Assembly: GCF_040712315.1 (NCBI RefSeq)
Contig: NC_134013.1
Location: 82,466,001 to 82,530,000 of the forward strand
Direction of reading: 5' to 3'
DNA length: 64,000 nucleotides
Source of the DNA: Castanea sativa
Taxonomy: Eukaryota > Streptophyta > Magnoliopsida > Fagales > Fagaceae
The notes below the pieces were generated by a model, which saw only the letters and a list, made by a program, of their open reading frames with translations, searched no databases and was not told the DNA's origin. The position numbers were made by a program, and so were the translations under genes. This document shows, one piece after another, positions 35,773-48,013 of this stretch; the stretch's first letter is position 1, and each line of letters begins with the position of its first letter.

Positions 35773-37269
35773 TGTTGTGAAAATTTAAAATACTCGCAAG
35801 TGTACGAACCGTACCGAAGTATAGTTTAACAAGAACAAGGTCGAACCCACAGAGACTTGAATGAACGTAGGAAAATTAATTAAATCTTAACCAAATTAAT
35901 TCTAATTTAGTTTAATAAAAATTGGTTGTTTTGAAATTAAATAAACTAAGCAAATAGTTAAACTAAGCAAAAGATATAAAGCAATAAAAAGATGTAAACA
36001 ATCAAGGGAAAGGAATTAAGGTTTTGGAATCCGCCTTGTAAGTCATATCAGCATATATTTATGATCATTAATTTTTCCCAACTACTACATGATAATCTAG
36101 AAATCAATCTTGCTATCATAGAAAATATTCTCATTAAAATCCTTATTTTAAAAATCAAAAGCATGTTCTTCTTCGCTTCTTAAGTATAAAATCAAATCAT
36201 CAAATGTATCTATAGCCAAACAAATCACAAGATATATCCAATTCTAAAAATCAAATCATAAATTGTATCCATTGACAGATAAATCACAAGCGGTGTCCAA
36301 TTTTATAATCAAGAATTAATAAACCAAGCATTCAATTAATTAAGACAAATCCTAAATTATGAGAAAAACATAATTTAACTCATATCTAGAATCTCATCTT
36401 AGTCAATTGATATGAAGCAAGAACAATTTAAATCATTAAAGAACAACTATTATGGGAAAAATCAAATCACATAAATATTACTAATAATTCTTAACAAGAT
36501 TTCATCCTTAACTCTAATTATAAATTTAGCTACTCATAGTAATTAAAATAAAACACAAGAATAAAATACTAAACATTAAACTAGACAAATAAAATAAAAC
36601 TAACTGTCATGGAAGAAAACCAAAGAAGTAGCCGCACTCTCTATGTTCGGCCCCCAGCCCTAGCACTAGCCCCCCTTGAATTTTGCCCTAAAGAGCCTTT
36701 AAATAGGTCAAAGGATCCTATTACAAGTTGAATTCTCTTTTGGGGAAAATTCCAGATTTTTAGGCTTCACTTAACTGACAATTTTGGCCCATTTAACGTC
36801 AGAATTCGGACTTTTGGTAAACTACAATGTTGTAGCCCTTTAAGTTAACTTTCCAGACCAACTTGAATCATCTCAATTGGACATCTTAGCTGAAAGTTAT
36901 GCCAAAAATACTAACTGATGTGCAGGCTGGAATCCTAATCCGAATTGAACTTGGATTTGATGCAAATTTCCTTTGATTCCCTGCTCCAATTGGACTTAAA
37001 TTTAATTGGGATGGTCTTCTTTAACTTCATCATGGCCCTTGTAAAAGTAAAGTCCATTAGCTTTCTTCTTTGCACAAATCCACTTATTTAATTCCATTCT
37101 CCTACAAAAGATAAATTCAAGCAATAAGATTCAATTAAGCACAAAATTGATTATTCACCATTATTCCAAAACCAAATAAAAAATGCATGAATTTCCTCAA
37201 AATAAGTATGATAAGGCTTTCTAACAATGATATAAATATGCAAAATTAAGCTATTATCAATGCACATCA
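35773..37269 (-). repeat. 5' LTR of the Athila element
   Basis: In the plus sense it begins TGTTGTGAAAATTT beside the PBS and ends TGCACATCA. It is 1497 bp versus 1514 bp for its partner; most of the length difference is one 17-bp segment. Confidence 0.9.
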
Positions 37270-37343
37270 ATTCACAACATTAACCTTCCTTCCTAATTGC
37301 ACTAATTAATTAAAATATTTATCTGTCGAGGGAGATAACATCT

Positions 37344-37557
37344 TAACATTTTTTTAAAATATTTTTATATTCATTAATTCTAGATTCTTTGGTTTTTGTA
37401 CATAATAACTCATTTGAATGGAGATTTATGATATGGTTCCATATTTGATTCCAAAATTAAGAAATAAAACTCCCTCTAAAAATAAATTATTTAGGACACA
37501 TAACGCAAAATTAAACTTCAATTATAGAATCTAATTGGATTTTCTCTAAACTTTAAT

Positions 37558-37612
<55 letters not shown>

Positions 37613-38262
37613 TGACTTATAAATTTGAATTTTTTTTAGTTATACAAAAAAAAGGCTCATAAATATAAAATCATTCAAACTCTCTTCTCCTCTAATTTTA
37701 TATACAGTGTTAGATATAAAATTATATTTTTTATGATTTATTTATATTGGACTCCTGATTTTCTACACTAAATTAACACATTTGGTACAAAAATTTAAAG
37801 TTTTTTGATTAGATGGGACATACATACATATATATGACTTATAAACTTGAATTGTTTTTAGTTCTATAAAAAAAAAAGCTCACAAATATAAAATCATTCA
37901 AAAATTATGTTTTTTATGGTTTATATATATATATAGATGGCTTATAAACTTGAATTGTTTTTAGTTCTAAAAAAAAGGCTTATAAATATAAAATCATTAA
38001 AAAATTATGTTTTTAATGGTTTACTTATATTGGACTCCCTGTTTTTTACACTAAATTAACTCACTTTGGCACAAAAATTAAAAAACTTAGATTAAATGGG
38101 ACACATGTTGCAAAATTAAACTCTAATTGAAATCCAATTTTTACATTGAATAAACTCACTTGGCACAAAAATTTAAAAACTTAGATTAGATGGGACAATT
38201 GATACAAAATTAAACTCTAATTGAATTCCAATTTGAAATCTAATTGGATTTTCTCTCAATTT
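37344..38262. repeat. AT-rich insertion specific to unit B
   Basis: Absent from C, where CATCTTAAAAG joins CAAAGCATTATCTCC within about 60 bp (51014-51072). It holds (AT)n at 37561-37610 and three imperfect copies of a GACTTATAAA...AAAATCATT unit (37612, 37838, 37936). Flanking copies of TCTAATTGGATTTTCTCT (37530, 38238) suggest internal duplication. No clear terminal repeats or target duplication. Confidence 0.55.
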
Positions 38263-38692
38263 TACCTATTATTATATATATAGACTACAAAGCATTATCT
38301 CCCTAATATTAACAAATAGAAAGGAAATCTTTAGTTGGTTTTGATGCAATATTGAGATGAAAAGAGCTTGTAGATATGTAGGGAATAGAGAAAAATCTCC
38401 TTTGGATATCATGTACATGTCCAATAGGAATACTAGGGAAAATTTCAAGGAATCAAAGTAAAACAATAATATTCTGTTAATATCCACAACTTGGACAATT
38501 TGATAGTCAATGAGAAATTATCACTCTTTGTCTTTGGTTCCTTAACCATCAACAAGTTATGTCTACAAAGCTGACATCACAGTTTAACATTTAAATAATG
38601 AAAAATACAGATAATTATAACATATGAAAAGAAATTTATTATCATATAAAAATTTATAAAATTGGTTTCTGAGGGCACACAATTCTAACAAA

Positions 38693-41600
38693 TCAAACAC
38701 CATCAATGTTAGGAGGCTCTTCTTTAATTAGTAGTGAGGAAGGATTAGAGAGATAGTCCTTCAACCGTCCCATTTCATGGGCTACATCCAGCATGGTTGG
38801 TCTAGTTGAAGGTGTGAACTGTGTGCACATGAGGCCAAGCTCAATCATTTCTAGAATCACATCTCTCCATATTTTGGTGTATTCTTTTGGCATGACTGAT
38901 GGGGTGCACCTATCAAGAGCATGTTCAACTATGGGATCCAGCTTATGGGGGAAGTGACTCTTAACCCATTCATGCAAGCTTGAGCCTTCATCAATAAGAA
39001 CTTCTGTAGGGCGTCTTCCCGTTACAATTTCCAATAAAAGGACCCCAAAACTATACACATCACCCTTAGGTGAAGCGCTTCTGCCCAATCCATATTCTAC
39101 ATTTGGATAAATTGATGAAAGAGCACAATTAGTATGATAGCAAAAAAAAATATTTATTATACTGTTAATGTGACACCAATCATAATTGTTATCATGTCAA
39201 TTTGTAAATAATATTTTTTAGTAAAACAGTAATAGCATTAGCAGTTTCCTTAATTTATTTTATCTTAGTGTGATGCATCATTTCCTTAGGAGACTTTTGG
39301 TGTAATGGAAAACGGGTACCAAGACATGCAATACGTTGTAATTATTGCTAGCATTGTGAACAAATAATCCATGACTATAGTGAATACTATGCTTAAACCA
39401 ATAAGGTCCTAACTCATTAAATTACGTTGTAATTATTGCTAGCATTGTGAACAAATAATCTATGAGTATAGTGAATAATATGCTTAATCCAATAAGGTCC
39501 AAACTCAATAAAGTATTATTCTTATCATTTTACTTGACTTTACAGAGAACTCTATTGATGATTTTTTTGAGAAGTATGGGGCTATTCAATGTCTAAGAAG
39601 GAAAACTAGCTGATTAATTGATTTTGACAAATCATTTGGTGTGCAGAATGTTGAACATAATTTTTTTGCACAAACCAGCCAAGAATTGTTGAACTGAATG
39701 ATATAATAAATATTTGTGACTTGCTCATACCCTGTTATACAGCAAATATGTAAGGGTAACCATATTGTTACATAAACACTATGAAGAATTCTAACTACAA
39801 AACTAACACATAATCACATGAGGAAAATATAATTATATTTAATTCTAGGCTTCTAGCTTTGGCAGAAAATTACTTACCCGGAGCTATGTAGCCAACAGAC
39901 CCGCATAATAAGCCATTTGTTGAGTAGATGGATATTGTTTCCTTCACATTAGCACTCTCATCTCCCCCTTTAACTAGTCTTGCAATTCCAAAATCAGTTA
40001 CCAAAGCTGTCAAGTCATCATCAAGAAGAATGTTGCTCGGTTTTAGATCACAGTGTACAACTTTAACTGGAGAATGATGGTGCAAGTAGGCCACTCCTTC
40101 AGCAACATCACTGCATATGCTCACTAGCTGTTTCAAATCCAGCCCATGGTTCAATCCATGGCTTGGGTAGAGATGACTCTCCAAGCTTCCGTTCGACATC
40201 AATGGAAGAACAAGAGCCTTAAAGTCTGGCCTACTGCAAATTGTGATTATCCTTATTAAATTCCTGTGCCTTGTCCTCTTTAGGACTTGACATTCTCTGT
40301 TAAAGCTCCATGGACTTTCTCTTGCCGTTCTTGTATCTAGAACCTTTACAGCAATTCTTGTATTATCACAGAGAACTCCCTTATAGACATGACCAAATAG
40401 GCCTGAACCAATTAGGCTTGAAGCACTAAACCCACCGGTGGCTTCATTGAGTTGCCCATATGAGATTCTAGGGTGCTTGAGGTCCAAGTCCCCTCCATTG
40501 AAAATTGCCAATTGTGATTGGATTCTTGACCTTTGTACAAGGTAGTACCCAGATATGCACAAAATGAGAATGGAAAATAATGAGAGAAAAACTGACAAAA
40601 TAAGCTTAAGATGAGAATGTCTATTCGAGCACTTTGGCATGTCTTCTATTGAGCCACAAAGGCCATCATTTCCAAGGAAAGAGTCTATGGTAAGCAATGA
40701 AAACGCTCCCTCGTTAGATACATTTCCAGAGAATTTGTTGAAAGAGAAGTTCACGTGCTTGAGAGTAGAGGACATCTGCAGAGATTGCGGTATCTCTCCA
40801 ATCAATTGGTTCAAAGACACATCAAGTGCTCGAAGATAAAGCAATTGCCCTACTGAAAATGGAAGGGGGCCTTCTAAAAAATTACGTGAAAGGTTGAGAC
40901 TCTCTAGTGCAATGCAGCTTTTGAGTTGTGTTGGAATTGTGCCAGTGAGATTGTTATAGGATAAATCTATAGCTAGCACCATGTCCATTTTACTAAGCTC
41001 TAATGGCAAAGGCCCATATAAGTGATTGCTAGACAAATTCAAGTATAACTTCAAGCTCCTCCACCCACCAACTTCACTGGGAATCACCCCTGAAATCTTA
41101 TTGTGAGAGAGGTCTAGAATTTCTAAATTGACACATTGGCCTAAACTTGGTGGTATTATTCCTGTGAGATGGTTTTGATAAAGAATGAGCCTTCTTAACT
41201 GGGGAAGGTTTGCAAGACTATCTGGAATTGGACCCGAAAGCTTGTTTCTCGATAAGTCTAGAAGTCCTAGATGGGGAATGTAGCCAAGAGCCAGTGGGAT
41301 CTCACCAAAGAGCAAATTATTAGACAAGTAAACTCTCTCTAGCTGTCCCATTCGACATAGTTCAAGGGGGATTGAACCATTCAATAAGTTACTCGACAAG
41401 TTTAAGAGGTTAAGATTCACAAGGTTTGAAATGTGAGGTGGAATAAATCCATGGATAAGATTCTCACCAAGAATAAGCTTTTCAAGATTGGTAGAAAGAT
41501 CACCAATAATGGGAGGTATTTCCCCACCTAGCATAATTCCCGCCAATTTGAGTTCTCGGAGGTCAGAACAATTTACTAAGGAAGCAAGGAAAGGTTCTAG

Positions 41601-42401
41601 GTTGTTGTTACCATCATGGCTAACAAAGTCATTGTAGGACAAAAAGAGTATTTGTAACTTTGGCATTTCACGTACAATCTCTGACGGTAACTCCCCAGTC
41701 AACATATTAGACTCCACGTCCAGCCATTTAAGTCGTGTGGAATTTGAAAGGGCTCGTGGTAGATGTCCCACAAGCCTATTAGACCAAAGCAAAAGAGTCC
41801 CCAAATCTTTAAGCCCACATTCATTCTTAAAGGGGATTTCTCCACTTAAAGAATTGTTAGAAAGATCTATGTACAGCAAGGATGAAGATCCATTACAAAA
41901 AAGTGATTCTGGGATTTCACCTTGAAGCTTGTTACTTCCCAAATCAAGATATACCATTTTGTGAAGAAATCCCAAGTGGTAGGGAATTTTCCCTTCAAGA
42001 AAGTTCCATGACAAGCTGAGTTGTTCAAGCTGAGTGAGAGAGCCTAACTCGTTTGGAATAGGACCTTCAAAGAAGTTCATTGACAAATCAAGAACAGTCA
42101 AGGAAGAAAGATTGGCTAGTGATGGGGAAATAGTGCCACCTAGCCATGTTGCATTGAGAATAAGCTCTGTGACGCTGTCACTTGCATTGTTGCAGCTCAC
42201 TCTTGCCCAGTTGCAAACGTGAACATCCGAAGAGTTCCAATTCTCAAGGACGTTTCCAGGGTCTGAAACAATCTCTGACATGAAAGAAAGCAATGCTACT
42301 TTGTCATTCATAAGCTGAGAATTTTGGTCACCAAAGACACCAAACAAAACAACAATGACCAAATATAGGAAATTGTACATGGAAAATTTACAAAAACCCA
42401 T
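38693..42401 (-). CDS. LRR receptor-like Ser/Thr kinase, copy B (intact, two exons)
   Basis: Paralogue of copy A, about 975 residues. Exons 42401-39878 and 39096-38693; the phase 1 intron (GTAAGT...GTAG) restores the APE motif as in A. Signal peptide about 1-24, N-terminal LRR cap, about 20 LRRs, one membrane segment (LKLILSVFLSLFSILILCI). The kinase has GSGLFGHVYKG (Gln of A is Leu), IAVKVL, the non-RD HCDLKPSN and DFG. The juxtamembrane region is 8 residues shorter than in A. A TATA box lies 135 bp upstream. The 3' flank holds the Athila insertion, about 1.4 kb beyond the stop, so coding is not touched but 3' regulation could be. No disabling change was seen. Confidence 0.92.
39332..39513 (-). 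repeat. 91-bp tandem duplication in the intron of copy B
   Basis: TACGTTGTAATTATTGC begins at 39332 and again at 39423. The same duplication with the same period is in copy C (52104 and 52195); copy A has the unit once (about 14608). Confidence 0.85.
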
Positions 42402-42535
42402 TGTGGTATTGATTTATGAGGAGAGGGGAAGATGAATGTGTGTCCAATGCAAGAAGGAATTGTAATGCTATAAAAAATTTGAACCCTTTGGGAACTCCAA
42501 TATTTTGTGCCTAACTACCGTTGAAGGAGGAGATG

Positions 42536-42543
42536 TATTTATA
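42536..42543 (-). promoter_or_regulatory. TATA box of copy B
   Basis: TATAAATA on the minus strand, 135 bp before the ATG, in a block conserved with copy C. Confidence 0.55.
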
Positions 42544-42820
42544 ATCACAAAACAAGTTTGGAACTATGACATGACACATAAGCAACGTTAAGATTCGTGT
42601 AGCAAATGCAATGGTGGTGTACATGTAAGCATGTACCCATTAAGAGTAACAATTATCACACATGACACACCCATTGTTGCACACATTCCCTAGTTTTGAA
42701 ATTTTTTTAATAACAATTTAGATTGAAATCATATTTTTTTTTTAAAACACGATTTTGAAGGAGTGTGTATGAAGTTGTTAGATTTGTGGAGCCTAGTTTG
42801 TGTTTGATTCAGATTATGAC

Positions 42821-43578
42821 TGTGGGGAGTAAAAGGACCCAAGTGGGCATTTGGGCCTTTGGGCTCTATTAAGGAGAGCCGATCTGTTCTTGAGCTAAGA
42901 ATTTGTTAGCACTGCGAATCGGCCCATACGCCGAGGGTCCGAGGACACATCCGAGGGTGTGTTTCTCCTCAGACAAACCCAAGAGAACTCGGAGATTCAC
43001 TACGAAGGTCAAGGCAGAATTCTGGAAAGACTGTTGGTTAAAAGGGAGAAACCCTGAACCTTCTAGATACACCGGTGTTAGAAAAATATCAAGAGCAAAG
43101 GCTGCCACCTCCGCATTAAAGACTCTGCACCTACCTCATTGGCCGTATTAATGGGGAAGTGACCCCTGAACAGTAGAACTGAAACTTTTGGTCACTATTC
43201 AAAGGCACTAAGAGAAGAAATATCTAGAGGGGAGAGGGTTTGAGCAATACATGGATAAAACATCAGGAAAAGAAGTATTTAAGGGGGGATCAGGCCAAAG
43301 AAAGGGGGATCAGTCTGTAACTAAGAAAGAAATTAAGAATTGTAATCTTTAAGAAAAAAGAGAAATAATATAGCAGTAGTCCTCGGCTCACATCAGAGGA
43401 GGTCCATCTGCAATTATCATTCATTATTTATAAGTGTTTGCACACCATAGTCTGTTATCAAGTTCTCAGTACTTCTAATCTAGATTTCAAGCCCACACTC
43501 TACAAATTTCATTGTTTAAGGCTCATTGGGCTTGAGCCCATAATAGTCTTTGGGTCCAGGTGTAATTGTGCACTTACA
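42821..43578. mobile_element. Solo LTR (758 bp), TSD ATGAC
   Basis: Begins TGTGGGGAGT and ends TGCACTTACA, flanked by ATGAC at 42816-42820 and 43579-43583. Copy C lacks it: TTGAATTATAACCCAATCC near 55579 is the empty site. It lies 420 bp upstream of the copy B ATG, so it separates the core promoter from the conserved distal block. Confidence 0.85.
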
Positions 43579-44080
43579 ATGACATAATCCAATATAAAGT
43601 GTTACGGTTTTTTAATAGAAGATTTTCTAAGGCTTAGTCGACCCAAGCCTAAAAATTTTTGGCCAGTTTTTAGCTCATTATGAATCCTCTATGTGAGATA
43701 TAAATACCGTTGTTTTGAATTAAAGTTTTGTGTATTTTTTCAGAAAGAAAAAATGTACTATTGCATATTGTATTTTATCTTGAAAATAATGAAATCATTG
43801 CGTGGATATAGGCAAATTACCGAACCAAGTAATTTCTCGTTTCATAAGATTGCCTTGTGTGTGTATTATTTTTCTATATGTTTTTGCCTCTCATATATTT
43901 AGAATTTCGTTTATATTCTCAAAAGGAGTATGTACAATTGAGTGTCTCTAAATTTAACCAATCATTAAGACAATATTGTGCTTTGTGAAACATGTGGGTT
44001 CCTTTTATATTATTTTATTTTATTTAATTGAAGCATAGAAGAACATGGGTTTCTTTGTGAGTGGTAAGTTTGGACTAATT

Positions 44081-44350
44081 TAGTGGATGATGTGCTGTTT
44101 AGGAAGATAATGTAGCATAATAGGCACGCTTAGGGACGGTGATTTGGCATTAATTGGGGGTATTGGCCGGTTTTGGCACAATTGTCGTCTGAGAGTGATG
44201 TGTTTTAGCACTACGTTGATGTCAATTCAGAAGTTGATCCATACCTCATTTCATTTGGGTATCATGCATTGCACTCACAAAGATCTAGCACACCATGCAA
44301 CTAACTTACAGAAAGAGATTGATGTGGTAGTAAAATTAGAAGTACAAAAC
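44081..44350 (-). promoter_or_regulatory. Conserved upstream block, copy B
   Basis: Counterpart of 18011-18290 and 56028-56300. The solo LTR insertion has pushed it about 760 bp farther from the gene. Confidence 0.35.
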
Positions 44351-44524
44351 TAACTGTAAGGACAAATGACAAAAAGGAAAACTAATTAAACACAAAGTGA
44401 AGTTACTCTGTGGTCATAGTTTTTTTTTTCCCCCCTGAATGTTAATATTCTCTAAGTGATTACATTGTTGTATGCTAGTTGATAACAATAATCCTCCATG
44501 ACCCCTTATTGCATGCATGGTGCA

Positions 44525-44566
<42 letters not shown>

Positions 44567-46733
44567 TAATATATGTGTGTGTGTATAATTTTGGAGGTGG
44601 ATTTAAGAATAGGAGAAGATCACAAGAAAAGGGATGGTTGGTGGCTCGATCTTTCTTGCAAAGAAAGAGTAAGCCCTCTTCATGAGATCGATTCTCGGCT
44701 AAGGACACTTTGATGGTTAAATTGATGCTCTGGTTTAGGTATTCTAAACAATGAACAAGACATCTCTCAAGGTTTTTTCACATATCTCTTCCCTAGGGGT
44801 GAAACACCTTTTTATATGTGCTAAATTTATCTATTTCCTACCTAAAAACATTACCTGAAACCATGCTTTCTAGAGGATATGTTTGCCTTTTCAACATATG
44901 AATATTACGGTAAATCCCCTCCTGCCTTTCTATTTGATACAACATGTGTACAACAAATTACATGGGAACAATTGCTCCCCCTCTTCTTCCCCACACACAA
45001 AAAATAAACAATAAAAAAGGTACAAAGAGAACTCTTGATTTTGCATCCCTAAGATGACCTCTTAAATTTAGCTCCTACAGCAAAGAAACATTTGCTGCAA
45101 ATATGCCATCTGCGTCTATCTTCCCCTCAAAAAATCAGAGAATGTAATGGTATAAATTTTCATTATGGAAAATTTCAGCCAACAGCCTTTAATCCAAAAC
45201 CAGCCTGTTATGCTATGATTTTAATCACTATTTCAGGACAAAAAGTCCCAGCAGTACTTGCAGGAAACAGCATGGATCCAATTTGGAGAAGAATAGAGAT
45301 AATTTAATTAAATTTTGTTTGATATATGGTTGTTTTAGTCAAGTGATAAGTTTTAATCGGTCCTATCAAGTTGTAACAATGTAGCACCTCTTACTTTAAA
45401 ATATTAGAATAGATGGTGCTGAAATCTTAAAAAATCCAAAAGGCCTAAGACTAGAAGAACTCTGTAGCATATTCTAATAACAGTTATATTACAAATATTT
45501 TCATCGGTGAAATATTTTACTTGTAAAAAATTTTTAATAAAATTTTTTTAGGTGTTTGATATAACAAGTAAAATATTTTAAGTAAACCTCCAAAATTAAT
45601 AGCTCAACCACCGGAGCCGTTGGTGCCAGCCGGAGATCCGGTGACTGGATCGCGCCTGTTTAAAGCTTTACCTGAAACTACGGTTGGAAGTCTTTTGAGA
45701 AATCACTGTTTATATTGGCAGTGCCCAAACTTTTTGTTTTTATTTACCATTGGACAGTGCACAGAGCACTTGACATGGGTTTGTTGGTCCCTTTTGCGTT
45801 CCAAGTCCATCAGAAAGTACTTGAATAAGCCCCTTAATGATCACCTTATCCCGTGTGTTGGATCCTTCCTCCTATGTATTGGTTTGGTCCATACAGCAGA
45901 AAGGAGAGGTAAAAGACAAGAAAGATGGTTCAGCCATAGACATAGTTCCTAATGCTGATTAGAGTGGGGCTTCACGTTTGGGTTAATTAATCATTTCCTT
46001 TTCTTTTTTTTTTTTTTTTTTTAATTTTTATTTTTAGCACACATAAAAAGTAAAAACAGCTTCATTTCCTCTTGGGTTGCTGTGTGGGCCTTCCATCATA
46101 CTACTTCTCAGTGTGTTGGTTTGGTCCATGGCCACGGACTGGGCAACTACAGGGCCCATTCGGAGTAAAGCTTGTCAACCACTCTGCATGTACTTTTTGT
46201 CCAACATTTGGGCTTAATCTTGTTGTGGAATGGTCTGGTGAGCCTTGGACATACTTAATTTGTTCCAAATAGATACTGCCCTTGACAATGTCAAAGCTCA
46301 AAGGAGACAAATGGGATATTCGTTTAATTTTCTTGAGGGGGGGAAAAATAGTCTGAGAGATTTTGATTACAATCAATGATTTTGATGTATAAAATCAAAA
46401 CCTGGAGAGGAGATTGGAAGCAATATATGAGGGTGTGAGTGTCTGTGTGTATTACATTTCTATGTTCATGTGTGTATATGAATAATGAATCTATGTATAT
46501 CTTCTTCTTCTTCTTCTTTTTTTATTTATTTTTTAATTTTTTTTAATTTTATTTTAAGTAATTGATGAGAATGTATCCCTATCCATTATAAAACAGCTTA
46601 ATGATACAAAATCTGTGAATAGATGAAGTAATTTCACAATTAAATTGATTTAGCCAACTGGCCAAGAAAATATTGCCTGATTTAAGGCAAAGCTTGACGG
46701 TACTATTATATGCAGAGACCTTCCAATAAATTT

Positions 46734-47400
46734 TGATGATGCAAAGAAGATCAGTAGGCTGGATGTTTCGGACTTCAAAGGACTACTGGTTCTCTCTACG
46801 GCCTGAAAAAGAAAGAAAAGCGAATCAAAGGCGACCGGGGCTGCCGGCCAAAAACCCTCTGATGGCAAAGTTAGTTTTTCTCTCTATGTTATCTGAGTTC
46901 CAACTTTTTTTTGGAGTAATAAATGAACATACCTTGGCCTTGTCTGAAACAGCCTTTATATAGTGTTCTTATAGGCGGTTATCAAAATTGGAACTTCTCT
47001 TGGATCCAAGGAGAGGTAGAAATCAAACGTAACTTGCATAACCGTTTGGGAGTTATGCTCTTGTTCCACAACAGATACCTGGCGATTATGCGTGGGATAA
47101 GGGATTATCACATCTTATTCGGAGATTTTCCTAAGTACGATACCTTCGTCCTGGAGTTCCTTAGTTGGGTGTGCTTTGGTACGCGCGCAGGAGTTCTCTC
47201 GTCTAACAGGCAAATTCCTTCAGGACGAGGTTGTCGGCACTCTAGACGAGTGCATCACTATGGTGGTGTTACCTCGTCCAGAGCTCTTCTTGCTTGGACG
47301 AGGTAGTTACAGGTGGGCTCCGAAGGGTGTTTACCTTTCCGGACGGGTTACGGACGACCTTTGTGGACGAGTTGGAGATGGGCAAAATCAATACCCATCA
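46734..47400 (-). mobile_element. Solo LTR (667 bp), TSD AATTT
   Basis: Begins TGATGATGCA and ends ATACCCATCA, flanked by AATTT at 46729-46733 and 47401-47405. Unit A keeps the empty site (AATTT at 20664-20668 in CCAATAAATTTGCATAG). TATATAAA on the minus strand (about 46955-46962) suggests minus-strand transcription. GC content is clearly above the surroundings in 47150-47380. Confidence 0.88.
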
Positions 47401-47430
47401 AATTTGCATAGCGATCTTCAATACCAAAAA

Positions 47431-48013
47431 AGAGAATATATATTAGCTTATTTGGGGCATCACAAGCCTATCGTGTTTCTAGACCCAGTTAATGGGAGAT
47501 ATACATTAGTACGGAACTAGTTTCATCTGATTCTGATACCCAGTCACGGACTCACGGGGGTATAGTGTGACCATAGTCATAAAAGATTATCAATAATATG
47601 AATTATGTTTGAATATATGAACTATTTTAAGTCTATGAAACTTCTGATGTTTATTTTGAAACTCATAGTAGATTATAATTTTTGATATATGTGAAATATT
47701 TGATCCTATGTAAAATGTATTATTTTTACAATCTATATGCTTGTCTCAGCTAATTAGGATTTGGTTATTTATTGAGTAGTCAACTTAACCCATTTTCCCT
47801 CCAGTTTCAGATTGTAAAGAATAGTAAGTTTTGAGAGTTTTGCTATTGTGTTGTGAGCAGGGAAAAAAGTTTGGTGATTTTGGAATTAGATGGTCTTGTA
47901 ATAGTTTTATATCTATTGGCCAATTGACATTATGTGCATGAGGTTTGAATTTTGTTCCTTTTGAATTATTGGAGATCTATTCATAAAAAAATTGTTGAGA
48001 TATTTTGGATTTA
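47431..48013. other. AT-rich intergenic DNA
   Basis: Beyond the A/B homology. No gene or repeat that I can support. Confidence 0.6.

Larger units (their letters stand above)
26753..37269 (-). mobile_element. Complete Athila-type Ty3/gypsy retrotransposon (10.5 kb)
   Basis: Both LTRs (35773-37269 and 26753-28266) are present and flanked by the 5-bp duplication ATTCA (26748-26752, 37270-37274). On the minus strand the order is PBS complementary to tRNA-Asp, gag, protease, reverse transcriptase, RNase H, integrase, a non-coding stretch and a polypurine tract. The gag type, the CFLDGYSGYNQI motif and the absence of a chromodomain point to the Athila lineage. The coding part is split over several frames and the polymerase active site is deleted, so it is dead on its own. 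The LTRs differ at roughly 2-3% of sites by eye, plus a short indel. Confidence 0.93.
25770..47430 (-). repeat. Duplicated unit B, interrupted by an Athila element and two solo LTRs
   Basis: Collinear with units A and C once the insertions at 26753-37269, 42821-43578 and 46734-47400 are removed. 25770-26747 and 37275-38692 are the 3' flank of gene B. 44360-46728 is upstream DNA with (AT)n at 44529-44562, partners to A 19640-20660 and C 57350-57990, and no supported gene. Confidence 0.75.

Noticed and set aside
45620..45952. 110-codon plus ORF upstream of copy B
   Set aside because: The aligned regions of A and C do not keep the frame, so it is chance.
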